Shown piece after piece: positions 17,596 through 25,710 of a stretch of DNA of 64,000 nt. Both the position numbers and the translations under genes were made by a program. The stretch lies in contig NZ_LT629971.1 in assembly GCF_900108565.1 (NCBI RefSeq), positions 2,728,001-2,792,000 on the forward strand, written 5' to 3'. Below the pieces are notes generated by a model, which saw nothing but the letters and a program-made list of their open reading frames with translations, was not told the DNA's origin and made no database searches. Numbering within the stretch: the stretch's first letter is position 1; every line of letters starts with the position of its first letter. The DNA is from Mycolicibacterium rutilum (GTDB taxonomy: Bacteria; Actinomycetota; Actinomycetes; Mycobacteriales; Mycobacteriaceae).

Positions 17596-19207
17596 ATGGC
17601 TTTTCGGGAGGTCAGTGTGAATGAGATCAGGGAAGTGCTGCGGGTGTGGCTGGGGGTGGTGGGACTGCCGGCGCCGGGGTACCGCAGCATTGCCGCGCAT
17701 TGCGGCCTGGACCGCAAGACGGTGCGCCGCTACGTCGAGGCCGCCCAGGCGGCGGGTTTGCGTCGCGACGACGACGTCAGCGCGGTCGATGATGCGTTGA
17801 TCGGGATGGTTGCCGAGGCGGTGCGTCCGGTGCGCCCCGATGGCCACGGGGCGGCGTGGGAGCAGCTGGTGGGCTTCGAAGATCAGATCACCGCCTGGGT
17901 GGCCGGCACCGGTGAGCATCGGCCGTTGACGGTCACGAAGATCCACACCCTGTTGGCCCGGCAGGGGTGTGTGGTGCCGTATCGGACGTTGCACCGATTC
18001 GCCAGCCAGCGTTGCGGTTTCGGCCGCAAAGACCTCACGGTGCGGGTCGCTGATGGCGATCCCGGAGTGGAGTGCCAGGTCGACTTCGGCTACCTGGGGA
18101 TGCTCACCGACGCTGCTGACGGGCGCCGCCGCAAGGTGCACGCGCTGATCTTCACCGCGGTGTACTCCCGGCACATGTTCGTGTGGTTGTCGTACTCGCA
18201 GACCCTGGCCGCGGTGATCGCAGGCTGCGAGGCGGCCTGGGAGTTCTTCGGCGGGGTGTTCGCCGTGCTGATCCCCGACAATCTCAAGCCGGTGATCGCC
18301 GACGCGGACGCGGTCAACCCGCAGTTCAGCCAGGGCTGGCTGGATTACGCCGGGCATAGCGGGTTTCTGACCGACCCCGCCAGGGTGGCCTCGCCGAAAG
18401 ACAAGCCACGGGTGGAACGCGCCGTGCAGTACGTGCGGCGAAACTTCTGGGACGGAGAAACATTCACCAGTCTGCAGCAGGCGCAGGACGCCGCCACAGC
18501 GTGGTGTCGTGACACTGCGGGCACCCGCACCCACGGCACCACCTGCGCACGCCCGCTGGAGGTGTTCACCGACGAAGAGCAGCCCCGGCTGTTGGCGGTG
18601 CCGCAGGTCTATGACGTGCCGGTGTTCAAGAGGGTCAAGGTCCACCGCGACTTCCACGCCGAGGTCGCCAAGGCCCTGTATTCGCTGCCCGAATGCTGGA
18701 TCGGTCAGTACCTGGACGTGCGCGCCGACACCGAGCTGGTGAAGTTCTATCGCCGCGGCGTGCTGGTCAAGGTCCATCCCCGCCAACCGGCCGGTGGGCG
18801 CAGCACCGACCCCCGCTGATCTGCCCGAACACAAGACCGGCTACGCGCTGCGTGATGTGGCGGCGTTGATCGCCACCTGCGCCTCCCACGGCCCCAACGT
18901 CGGGATCTACGCCGAACGCATCCTCGATGACCGGCTGCCCTGGACGAAGATGCGTACCGTCTACCGGCTGCTGGGTCTGGTGCGCCGCTACGGCGCCGAC
19001 CGGGTCGAACAGGCCTGTTCATTGTCGCTGGATCTCGATGTCGTCTCGGTGAACAAGATCGCCTCCATGCTGGAGCGCGCCACCGAGACCAGCTCCCCGG
19101 CCCTGCCGAAAGCGGTCGGTCACACCGCGACCCGCTTCGCCCGTGATCCTTCCGAATTCAACTCCACCCCAACATCATTGACCATCTTTTCCGAGGAGAA
19201 CCGCTGA
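17596..19207 (+). pseudogene. istA: IstA transposase with frameshift at a C5 run
   Basis: ATG 17596 has GGAGG nine bases upstream. The protein has an N-terminal HTH (GYRSIAAHCGLDRKTVRRYV) and an rve/DDE domain with VECQVDFGYLG (first Asp), LIPDNLKPV (second Asp) and KPRVERAVQYVR (Glu). The frame stops at 18819 after RQPAGGRSTDPR. The expected C-terminus (ADLPEHKTGYALRDVAALIA onward, to 19207) is in the next frame. Removing one C from the run at 18810-18814 joins them perfectly. This is either an inactivating insertion, a slippage-type programmed frameshift or a sequencing error. The catalytic domain itself is intact. Confidence 0.8.
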
Positions 19208-19208
19208 C

Positions 19209-20006
19209 ATGACTACCACCGCCCGTGGAGCTACCGACCCGATCGGCGCTGATCTGCTCCGACTGCTCAAAGCCCTCAAGCTCGGTGCACTGGCTGACAC
19301 CCTGCCCGAACGCGCCGCCTTGGCCCGACAACACAAACTCAGCCACATCGGCTTCCTGGAAACACTGCTGGCTGACGAGGTCTCCCGACGCGAATCCCGC
19401 TCCGCGGCACTACGAGCGGCCAAAGCCGGACTCGATCCGAGCATGCGGTTTGACACCTGGACCGCCCACGACGACCTGCGCTATGACCGCACCCTGCTCG
19501 GTGATCTCACCTCGCTACGGTTCCTCGATGCCGGCCAGTCCGCGATCGTCCTCGGGCCCGTCGGCGTCGGCAAGACCCATCTGGCAACAGCATTGGGCCA
19601 CATGGCTATTCGCCGCCGCCACACCGTCGTTTTCGGCCGCGCCGACAAACTGTTCACCCGGCTACGCGCCGCCCGCCTGGACCACACCGTCGACGCAGAG
19701 ATCCGCCGACTGGCCGCCGTCGACGTTCTGATCATCGACGACTTCGCGCTACGCCCCCTCGACGCCACCGAAACCAGCGACTTCTACGAAATCGTCGTCG
19801 AGCGCCACCGCGCCAAGACCACCATCATGACGTCGAACCGCGAGCCCGCCGAATGGCTGACCATGACCGCCGACACCCTGCTGGCCCAATCAGCCATCGA
19901 CCGACTGACCTCCGCCGCGCACACCCTGGTCATCGAAGGACCGTCCTACCGCCAACGAACCCGCCCTCAGCTTGACCCAGACCCCGCCGACAAGCATCCT
20001 CAATAA
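19209..20006 (+). CDS. istB: IstB ATPase of IS21-family element
   Basis: A 265-aa DnaC-like AAA ATPase with Walker A GPVGVGKTHLA (about 117-127), Walker B VLIIDDFAL (about 178-186) and sensor-1 MTSNRE. In IS21 elements IstB assembles on target DNA and stimulates the IstA transposase. ATG 19209 follows the istA end by one base. The length and motifs are complete, so the gene looks intact. Confidence 0.93.
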   Translation: MTTTARGATDPIGADLLRLLKALKLGALADTLPERAALARQHKLSHIGFLETLLADEVSRRESRSAALRAAKAGLDPSMRFDTWTAHDDLRYDRTLLGDLTSLRFLDAGQSAIVLGPVGVGKTHLATALGHMAIRRRHTVVFGRADKLFTRLRAARLDHTVDAEIRRLAAVDVLIIDDFALRPLDATETSDFYEIVVERHRAKTTIMTSNREPAEWLTMTADTLLAQSAIDRLTSAAHTLVIEGPSYRQRTRPQLDPDPADKHPQ

Positions 20007-20018
20007 CGCGCCACGGTG

Positions 20019-20067
20019 GTCCCATCCCCCTGGCAATCAGGTGGTCCCATCACCCTGGCAAGCGACA
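20019..20067 (-). repeat. IS21 right-end multiple terminal repeats
   Basis: Two inverted copies of the left-end motif (GGTGGTCCCATCNCCCTGGCAA) are spaced 22 bases apart, ending in CGACA at the 6-bp duplication. The outer copy matches the middle copy of the left end most closely. Confidence 0.7.
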
Positions 20068-20200
20068 GGTATCGATAAATGATCCCCTCGACCATCGAGC
20101 GGGCATCCCGAAAAGGCCTGCCCTTCTTACCTGTTCGGACAGGTAGAAGGTCTTCGATCAATGACCATTGAGCATCGGTGAGCAGCTGAAACCGCGACAT
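20068..20200 (-). pseudogene. IS5-family transposase, N-terminal fragment
   Basis: ATG 20200 starts MSRFQLLTDAQWSLIEDLLP and continues GRPFRDARSMVEGIIYRY, the N-terminal DUF4096-type segment of IS5-family transposases. Reading is then broken by the IS21-type element. Joining this to the left part across the 6-bp duplication gives IIYRYRCGIAWRDVP without a gap, which proves the two fragments were one gene. Confidence 0.85.
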
Positions 20201-20250
20201 GCCCTAAGTCTCAACCGAAACACCCGAAACATTTGTCAGACACGCCCTAG

Positions 20251-20615
20251 CCGATAGGCGTTACATCAGCAATCACGTAAGTCAGATCAGTCACGCTCCA
20301 GCCATCAGCCTTCGTCGCCGCAGTGGTTGCCTGTGTTGATCGTCCGCTACAAGCCGGTGGCCAAAATGCTTCGGTGTTACGCCGAGTACCGAGGTACGAA
20401 GCAAGTCCGGCCACTCGGAATACGTTAATGGTCAACGGTGGTCGACACTAACCAGTCATCTCTTGCCGATTCGTTAGAGCCGCCGAACCGTCGCTGCCGA
20501 AGCCTCCCATGGATCCACCGTCGCCCCCCGTTGCCGCGGTTGACCCCATCACCGCCGCTCAGGAAGACCATTTGCAGTCGAGCCCCCCGGGGAACATCTA
20601 GACCGGTCAGACCTT
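20251..20615. other. Intergenic stretch with degenerate sequence
   Basis: No convincing gene. A 62-codon frame on the minus strand (20435-20247) ends exactly at the IS boundary and has no recognisable motif. Between 20440 and 20580 the minus strand reads as Gly/Asp-rich (GGDGVNRGNGG, then after a frame change DGGSMGGFGSDGS), which may be debris of a PGRS-like or other glycine-rich gene. Probably relic DNA next to the island. Confidence 0.35.
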
Positions 20616-21043
20616 GCGTCATCCGTGATCGAGCAACTGGAACTGAACCCCACCGACTGGGTTCGCGAGCGAACCGAACGGATTCTGGAGCAGGGCGACA
20701 CCGCCGGCGTCGAGGTTTCCGACCGTCCAGTCGTCCTGTTCACCACTGTCGGCGCCAAGAGCGGTAGAAGCGGTACGTGCCCTTGATGCGCGTCGAGGAG
20801 AACGGCCGCTACGCCATGTTTGCGTCCAAGGCGGGATCCCAAGGATCCGACCTGGTACCACAATGTCAAAGCGAACCCGACAGTGACTGTTCGGGACGGC
20901 GACAAGGTGGTAACCATGACCGCCCGCGGGTGCACGGCACCGAGCGCGAGCACTGGTGGAAGCTGGCCGTCGAGGCCCACCCGCCGTACGCGGTATACCA
21001 GACCAGGACCGATCAGGTCATTTCGGCCTTCGTCATCGAGTAG
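20616..21043 (+). pseudogene. Ddn-like F420-dependent nitroreductase (DUF385), decayed
   Basis: Three frames together give the whole family pattern. Frame A has VIEQLELNPTDWVRERTERI and PVVLFTTVGAKSGR. After a lost base near 20772 a second frame has VPLMRVEENGRYAMFASK. Another change near 20835 gives DPTWYHNVKANPTVTVRDGD and a last one near 20940 gives EREHWWKLAVEAHPPYAVYQ to the stop at 21043. The family are deazaflavin (F420)-binding split-barrel reductases abundant in mycobacteria. At least three frame changes in 420 bases mean it is a true pseudogene, not a single sequencing error. Confidence 0.85.
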
Positions 21044-21054
21044 AGCGCAGCGGC

Positions 21055-21342
21055 TTACGGTCGTGGCAGCTTGCGGTGCAGTGGATTCGTGCTGACCGGT
21101 GCGGGCGGCCGCTTTCGCTGGGGAATGCGGTCGACCACCGCCGGAGTGTCGGCGGTCGCCCGCGTGGTGTCTTGTAACCGCATGGCGGAGCTTGCGCCGG
21201 AGCCGAGCGCCGGTGCGCCGATCATCCGGCGGGCCGGTTGGCCGCACTGCACACACGCCGCGGTATCGGGCGGCGACGAAATCGGATGCTGCTCGGTGAA
21301 ATCGGGGCAGCCCTGCGCGCATCGGAACTTATACAAGGGCAC
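21055..21342 (-). CDS. fmdB: FmdB-family zinc-ribbon regulatory protein
   Basis: A 95-aa protein starting VPLYKFRCAQGCPDFTEQHP, with the FmdB zinc ribbon: two Cys in CAQGC and two in CVQCGQPARRMIG. GTG 21342 was chosen since the family begins with PxYxFRC. It diverges from the formamidase gene, the pairing first noted in Methylophilus where FmdB is a putative regulator of amidase expression. No RBS of note is visible on this side. The C-terminal ~45 residues are low-complexity. Confidence 0.82.
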   Translation of the reverse strand: MPLYKFRCAQGCPDFTEQHPISSPPDTAACVQCGQPARRMIGAPALGSGASSAMRLQDTTRATADTPAVVDRIPQRKRPPAPVSTNPLHRKLPRP

Positions 21343-21442
21343 GCATATCACCATAAGTCCATAGCGATCCCGAGCGCGCCCGCTGTGACAGGGCTACGTT
21401 GAAATGACAGCCCGTTCCGACCGCCCAGTCATGGAGGACGAC

Positions 21443-22696
21443 GTGCCCGAACTCCTTTTCCCGCTCGACTCTGCCAAAAAATTCACCGAGCAGCAGATCG
21501 TCGGTCACAACCGGTGGCATCCCGACATTCCCGCCGCAGTCACGGTCAAACCGGGCGACAGTTTCCGCGCGCATTGTCGCGAATGGTTCGACGGAGCGAT
21601 CCACAACGACGATTCGGCCGAGGACATCCTCAACGCACCGCTCAAGAGCGTGCACTGTCTGTCGGGCCCATTCGCGGTCGAGGGCGCCGAGCCCGGTGAC
21701 CTGCTGATCGTCGACATCCTCGACGTCGGGCCTATTCCGCAGGAGGACTCGGGACCGCTGGCCGGCCAGGGCTGGGGCTACACCGGCATCTTCGCCAAGC
21801 GCAACGGTGGCGGATTTCTGACCGACCAGTTCCCCGACGCCTACAAGGCGATCTGGGACTTCTCCGGTCAGACGGCGACCTCTCGGCACGTGCCCGGTGT
21901 CGGGTACACCGGCATCGTCCACCCGGGTTTGATGGGTACCGCGCCGTCGGCCGATCTGCTGTCGAAATGGAATCGCCGGGAGGCGGCCTTGATTGCCACC
22001 GATCCGGATCGCGTTCCACCGCTTGCACTTCCGCCCGAACCGCAGGATGCCGTCCTCGGTTCGCTGACCGGCGATGACTTCGCTCGGGTGGCCGCCGAAG
22101 CTGCGCGCACCGCTCCGCCCCGGGAGAACGGCGGCAACCAGGACATCAAGAACCTGACCAAGGGAACGCGGGTGTTCTATCCGGTGTTCGTGCCGGGTGC
22201 CAACCTGTCGTTCGGGGATCTGCACTTCTCGCAGGGCGACGGCGAAATCACCTTCTGCGGGGCCATCGAGATGGGCGGCTTCCTGGATCTGCACGTCGAT
22301 CTGATCAAGGGTGGTATGGAGACCTACGGGGTCACCGAGAACGCGATCTTCCTGCCCGGCAACACCGCGCCGCAGTACTCTGAGTGGATCGCTTTCTCCG
22401 GCACCTCGGTCACCCTCGACGGCGAACAGAAGTACCTGGACTCCGATCTGGCCTATCAGCGAGCCTGTTTGCACGCCATCGACTACCTGACCAAGTTCGG
22501 GTACAGCCCCGAACAGGCCTACCTGCTGCTGGGCTCCGCCCCCATCGAAGGCCGGCTCTCCGGGGTCGTCGACATCCCGAATTCCTGTGCCACGGTGTAC
22601 ATTCCGACAGCGATCTTCGACTTCCCGATCGCGCCGTCGGCATCGGGTCCTTATCAGATCGACCCGGGAATGGGTGCACCACACGCCAGCTTTTGA
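21443..22696 (+). CDS. fmdA: Formamidase/acetamidase, FmdA family
   Basis: A 417-aa protein that hydrolyses short amides such as formamide or acetamide to acid and ammonia. Family signatures seen are GHNRWHPDIPAAVTVKPGD near the start, EGAEPGDLLIVDILDV, the metal-binding region DLHFSQGDGEITFCGAIE and the C-terminal DIPNSCATVYIP. GTG 21443 was chosen for GGAGG five bases upstream and because the family starts with PELLFPLD. It diverges from fmdB and is followed 7 nt later by the end of a convergent TetR gene. Length is normal for FmdA. Confidence 0.9.
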   Translation: MPELLFPLDSAKKFTEQQIVGHNRWHPDIPAAVTVKPGDSFRAHCREWFDGAIHNDDSAEDILNAPLKSVHCLSGPFAVEGAEPGDLLIVDILDVGPIPQEDSGPLAGQGWGYTGIFAKRNGGGFLTDQFPDAYKAIWDFSGQTATSRHVPGVGYTGIVHPGLMGTAPSADLLSKWNRREAALIATDPDRVPPLALPPEPQDAVLGSLTGDDFARVAAEAARTAPPRENGGNQDIKNLTKGTRVFYPVFVPGANLSFGDLHFSQGDGEITFCGAIEMGGFLDLHVDLIKGGMETYGVTENAIFLPGNTAPQYSEWIAFSGTSVTLDGEQKYLDSDLAYQRACLHAIDYLTKFGYSPEQAYLLLGSAPIEGRLSGVVDIPNSCATVYIPTAIFDFPIAPSASGPYQIDPGMGAPHASF

Positions 22697-22703
22697 CCCG
22701 GCG

Positions 22704-23306
22704 TCACCGCGGCCGGCGGCGCCGAGACTTCGTCCGCGGCAGCAACTCCGTGGCGATCCGGCGCGCGGCGGCCATGGCATCGCGGCTGTCGTCGAGGCCG
22801 TGATGCACGATCGCGCCCTCGGCCAGGAGAAACAGGTGCTCCGCGATATCCCGGGCTTCCGCAGCGTCGTCAACATCCTCGGCGACCAATTCCGCCAACC
22901 GTTCGCGGACGGCCTGCTTGTGCTCGCGGATGACGGCGTAGGCGGCATGGTCTCGGGGTAGCTCGGCGGCGGCGTTGACGAACGCGCAGCCCCGGCTGAC
23001 CATCGTGGAGTCGTCGAGGTAGGCGTCGAACACCACCAGCGCCCTCGGCGGATCGGCTTCGTCGATGCGCCGTTCGAACCGCTCCCACCACACCTGATGC
23101 CGCCGGCGCAGGTACGCCGCCACCAGCGTGTCCTTCGAGCCGAACCGGTCATACAGCGTCCGCTTCGTCACGCCCGACTCCGCCGCGATGGTGTCGACTC
23201 CGACGGCGTGAATGCCGTCGCGGTAGAACAACCGCGTCGCCACCTCGAGGATGCGTCGCGCGCCGGGCGTCATCCGGGGTTCATCGTCGACAACAGCCCG
23301 TGCCAT
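22704..23306 (-). CDS. TetR/AcrR-family transcriptional regulator
   Basis: A 200-aa regulator with an N-terminal HTH (LEVATRLFYRDGIHAVGVDTIAAESGVTKRTLYDRFGSKD, about 20-59) and a C-terminal ligand domain with two His residues near the end of the helix bundle. The family usually represses its own operon or a divergent gene. Between it and the divergent 96-aa gene lie two CACAGAC-centred palindromes, and the promoter for that gene overlaps them. It is thus likely an autoregulator controlling the small gene; an effect on the convergent fmdA is not evident. Confidence 0.9.
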   Translation of the reverse strand: MARAVVDDEPRMTPGARRILEVATRLFYRDGIHAVGVDTIAAESGVTKRTLYDRFGSKDTLVAAYLRRRHQVWWERFERRIDEADPPRALVVFDAYLDDSTMVSRGCAFVNAAAELPRDHAAYAVIREHKQAVRERLAELVAEDVDDAAEARDIAEHLFLLAEGAIVHHGLDDSRDAMAAARRIATELLPRTKSRRRRPR

Positions 23307-23318
23307 ACCGACACCTCC

Positions 23319-23372
23319 TTGACTTCACAGACCAGTGTAGTAGCGTCGGACGTGAACTTCACAGACCTGTGA
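23319..23372 (+). promoter_or_regulatory. Promoter with two TetR-type operators
   Basis: The perfect palindrome TCACAG-AC-CTGTGA occupies 23359-23372. A degenerate copy, CTTCACAGACCAGTGTAG, covers 23323-23340. A -35-like TTGACT (23319-23324) and a -10-like TAGCGT (23341-23346) with 16-bp spacing put the degenerate copy in the spacer and the perfect copy near the start site. Both sites are in the gap between the TetR gene and the small gene at 23390. Confidence 0.6.
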
Positions 23373-23389
23373 GATTTCGGAGGGCGAGC

Positions 23390-23680
23390 ATGTACCACTG
23401 GATCCGGACAATTGCCAAGGCGGCGCACGACTTCGCCCGCGGCATCGACACCGCGCACGCGATCCGCCACGGTGTGGAGATCCCAGCGCGACCTCCGTCT
23501 GTGCGACCTGCGAGGGTGTCGTCGCAACAAGCGAAATCCCCCCAGTCAACTCGGCTTTCGTCGGGACCGGTCAATGCCTTCGGGGACGCGGAGCGCGCGC
23601 ACGCACGCCTCAATTCACGACTCTTGGCTCAGATCGAGGAGATCGCACGCGGTCGGGCTCGCATCGGTTACCCGGAGTAG
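23390..23680 (+). CDS. Hypothetical small protein under TetR-type operators
   Basis: A 96-aa basic protein, MYHWIRTIAKAAHDFARGID and a C-terminal helix RAHARLNSRLLAQIEEIARG. ATG 23390 has GGAGGG six bases upstream. No membrane helix or Cys. It resembles no family I can name. The operators just upstream make it the likely target of the divergent TetR regulator, which supports it being a real gene. Confidence 0.6.
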   Translation: MYHWIRTIAKAAHDFARGIDTAHAIRHGVEIPARPPSVRPARVSSQQAKSPQSTRLSSGPVNAFGDAERAHARLNSRLLAQIEEIARGRARIGYPE

Positions 23681-23755
23681 CTCTCCGGATAAGCGAACGC
23701 CTACCGCTTTTCTGCGTTCGGTGGCGTAGTGCGCTTTGCGCGGCGGCCCACGTTT

Positions 23756-24925
23756 CTAGGCCTGCCGCGGACAGCGTCCAGCCGGTCCCGTATCGGGCGA
23801 CGCGCAGAGCGTCTGCAGCGTCGTCTCGGCGAACCGCTGCCCGATCAGGCGGTGTGTCGGCGCGTCCGGGTGCAGTTGGTCCGGCAACGGATGGGTCTGT
23901 GCGTCGGCCGGGCCGTACAGCGACAGGCCGTCGACGTAGGAGATCGCCGGGTCGGTGTCGCGTCTGCGCGCGACGATCGCCGCCAGTTGCTCGCGGATGT
24001 AAGTCAGCGTCAAGCGACCGAGACCGCCGGGCTTCGTCGTCTCGGCTGGATCGCCCGTCGCGACGAAGCGCACCGTCCCCGCCTTCAACGCCTCGACATC
24101 GAAAGCTCCCGGCCCTGGCGTGGTTTCGTGGATCGGGCAGTACAGCGGGCCGATCACCACCAGCGGGACATCCGGGTGCCCGTCGCGGATGGTGTCGAGG
24201 AATCCGTGCACGGCGGGTCCAAATGCTCGCTGCCGGAACAGGTCCGCATTGACGAGGTTGATACCGATCTTCACGCTCACGACGTCGGCGGGCCGATCAC
24301 GAATGGCGCGGGCCACGAACGGGTCGAGCAGCGCGCTGCCAGAAAAGCCGAGGTTCACGAGATCAGCACCCGCCAGCCCGGCCGCGATCGCCGGCCACGT
24401 CGTACTCGGGCTTGCGGCGTTCGACCCCTGGCTGATCGAACTCCCGTAGTGCACCCAGCGTTTCCCGGTCATCGGCGTGGCGCTCAACGCCGCGTCGGTG
24501 CGCAGGCCGACCACCTCGGCGCGCTCGTAGTGCGGCAACCAGATCTCGACGTCTTTCTCGACCGCAGCCAACCCGTCGAAGCGGACCGCCGCAACCGGCC
24601 CCGGCTCTCTCGCCGTCGCACCGGTTGCCGGATCGACCCGCACCACATCACCTCCGCTGGTCGCCACCTGCCCGGCCAGCCGGCCGTCGATGACCAGGTC
24701 GACGACGCCGGCGGGTCGCTCCGGAACACCGGTCAGCACGACCCGCGTCCGATGCACGTCCAACTCGATCACCGTCGCCGCCGTCCGGAAGCTGAAGCGC
24801 ACCCCGGCCGGTTGGGATTCCGCCCCGAGCAACTGTGGGTCGTCGCACTGATCGCGGGCGCGTCGCGGCAACCGGTGCGGCAACCATCCGCGATCGGTGC
24901 GTTCGAGTTCGGCGAAGCCGCGCAC
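23756..24925 (-). CDS. SGNH/GDSL-type hydrolase
   Basis: A 389-aa protein. The first ~150 residues form a beta-rich jelly-roll-like domain. The C-terminal half is an SGNH hydrolase with block I YGSSISQGSN (catalytic Ser), block II-like NLGFSGSALLD (oxyanion Gly), block III GINLVNAD (oxyanion Asn) and the end motif PDAPTH for the catalytic His. No signal peptide is seen. It would cleave an ester, possibly on sugars or lipids; the substrate is unknown. It is read convergently with the small gene before it, and its start lies 110 bases from the next divergent gene. Confidence 0.82.
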   Translation of the reverse strand: MRGFAELERTDRGWLPHRLPRRARDQCDDPQLLGAESQPAGVRFSFRTAATVIELDVHRTRVVLTGVPERPAGVVDLVIDGRLAGQVATSGGDVVRVDPATGATAREPGPVAAVRFDGLAAVEKDVEIWLPHYERAEVVGLRTDAALSATPMTGKRWVHYGSSISQGSNAASPSTTWPAIAAGLAGADLVNLGFSGSALLDPFVARAIRDRPADVVSVKIGINLVNADLFRQRAFGPAVHGFLDTIRDGHPDVPLVVIGPLYCPIHETTPGPGAFDVEALKAGTVRFVATGDPAETTKPGGLGRLTLTYIREQLAAIVARRRDTDPAISYVDGLSLYGPADAQTHPLPDQLHPDAPTHRLIGQRFAETTLQTLCASPDTGPAGRCPRQA

Positions 24926-25037
24926 TAACCCGACTTCGATTCGATGCTCGATCAGTTCGATACCTCGTTCGTCCGTTGACCAGTGACGGAGTCGGGCACA
25001 CTGGCGAGATGAAATTCCAGGTTATCCGGCCCTCGTC

Positions 25038-25709
25038 ATGAGCGTCACGACCGTACTGACCACCACGCTCGTGCCGTTCGCTTCGGTGGTGTCCACGGCG
25101 ACCGTGGCCATCTGGACCAAGCGCTTGGACGCGAAGACCAAGCAAGAGGAGCGGATGCATGCGCTGGTCCTCGACTACGAGAAGCGAGCGGGCGAGGACA
25201 AGAAGGCCGTATTGAAGAGCCTGATCTCGGCGACCCTCCACATCAGGCGGGGCGCGGAATGCCGGGCCGGGACCGAAACGGCGGAAAACACTGTGGCACA
25301 ACGACGTGTTGATGCCCTCAGGGAGTTGTACGAGTTCCGCGGCCGCATGGGCCTCGACGACGGAATCGCCGAGCTGATGATCTATGCCGCGGCGCCCGTG
25401 CGCGAGCTCACTGACTTGCTGCTCGACGAATGGGACCGCCAATTCCGCGACCACGGCTACTCGTTGAGTCAGCTCGACGCCTGCAAGCGGCAACTGGTCA
25501 AGACCGCCGCCGACGCCCCACTGGACGATCTGGCGATCCTCAGCGGTGAGGAGAAGTGGTGCGCGCTCAAAGAGGAGGAGTTGCAGTGGCTCAAGCGGCT
25601 CGGCGACGCGTCAGACCTCGATGTCGACGCGCTGGTGGACCTGTGTAACCAGGTGCTGAAGGCCGCCCACACGGATCTGCGCGGCGGCTACGGTCTCGCG
25701 ACCGAGTAG
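25038..25709 (+). CDS. Hypothetical membrane-anchored helical protein
   Basis: A 223-aa protein with one N-terminal hydrophobic helix (TVLTTTLVPFASVVSTATVAIW, about 4-25) followed by a highly charged helical region (RLDAKTKQEERMHALVLDYEKRAGEDKK) that may form a coiled coil, then Leu-rich helices. The layout is a short anchor with a cytoplasmic helical domain. Only one base separates its stop from the end of the convergent dehydrogenase. No family recognised. Confidence 0.6.
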   Translation: MSVTTVLTTTLVPFASVVSTATVAIWTKRLDAKTKQEERMHALVLDYEKRAGEDKKAVLKSLISATLHIRRGAECRAGTETAENTVAQRRVDALRELYEFRGRMGLDDGIAELMIYAAAPVRELTDLLLDEWDRQFRDHGYSLSQLDACKRQLVKTAADAPLDDLAILSGEEKWCALKEEELQWLKRLGDASDLDVDALVDLCNQVLKAAHTDLRGGYGLATE

Positions 25710-25710
25710 G

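Larger units (their letters stand above)
17434..20067 (+). mobile_element. IS21-family insertion sequence
   Basis: A 2634-bp element with ends TGTCG...CGACA (TG/CA termini), flanked by a 6-bp direct repeat GGTATC at 17428-17433 and 20068-20073. Both ends carry several copies of a sub-terminal motif (core TTGCCAGGGTGATGGGACC), as in IS21-family elements. It encodes istA (frameshifted) and istB in that order. It lies inside an IS5-type transposase gene. Confidence 0.88.
16667..20246 (-). mobile_element. IS5-family insertion sequence, interrupted by a nested IS21-type element
   Basis: The terminal inverted repeats are 17 bases long with one mismatch: GGCGTGTCTGATAAATG at the left against GGCGTGTCTGACAAATG read inward from the right. 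Both ends are flanked by CTAG (16663-16666 and 20247-20250), a target duplication typical of IS5-group elements; since CTAG is palindromic, TA is an alternative duplication. Without the nested element the IS is about 940 bp and encodes a two-frame DDE transposase. Joining the flanks restores an uninterrupted sequence, so insertion was simple. The copy is dead because the transposase gene is split. Confidence 0.88.

Noticed and set aside
20549..21322. 257-codon minus-strand frame across the Ddn-like pseudogene
   Set aside because: It is antisense to clear Ddn and FmdB sequence in other frames, and has no motif.
21329..23152. 607-codon open frame on the minus strand across fmdA and the TetR gene
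   Set aside because: It is antisense to fmdA, with codon-shadow composition (Arg/Gly/Ala-rich) and no motif. It also swallows the real TetR gene in a different frame.
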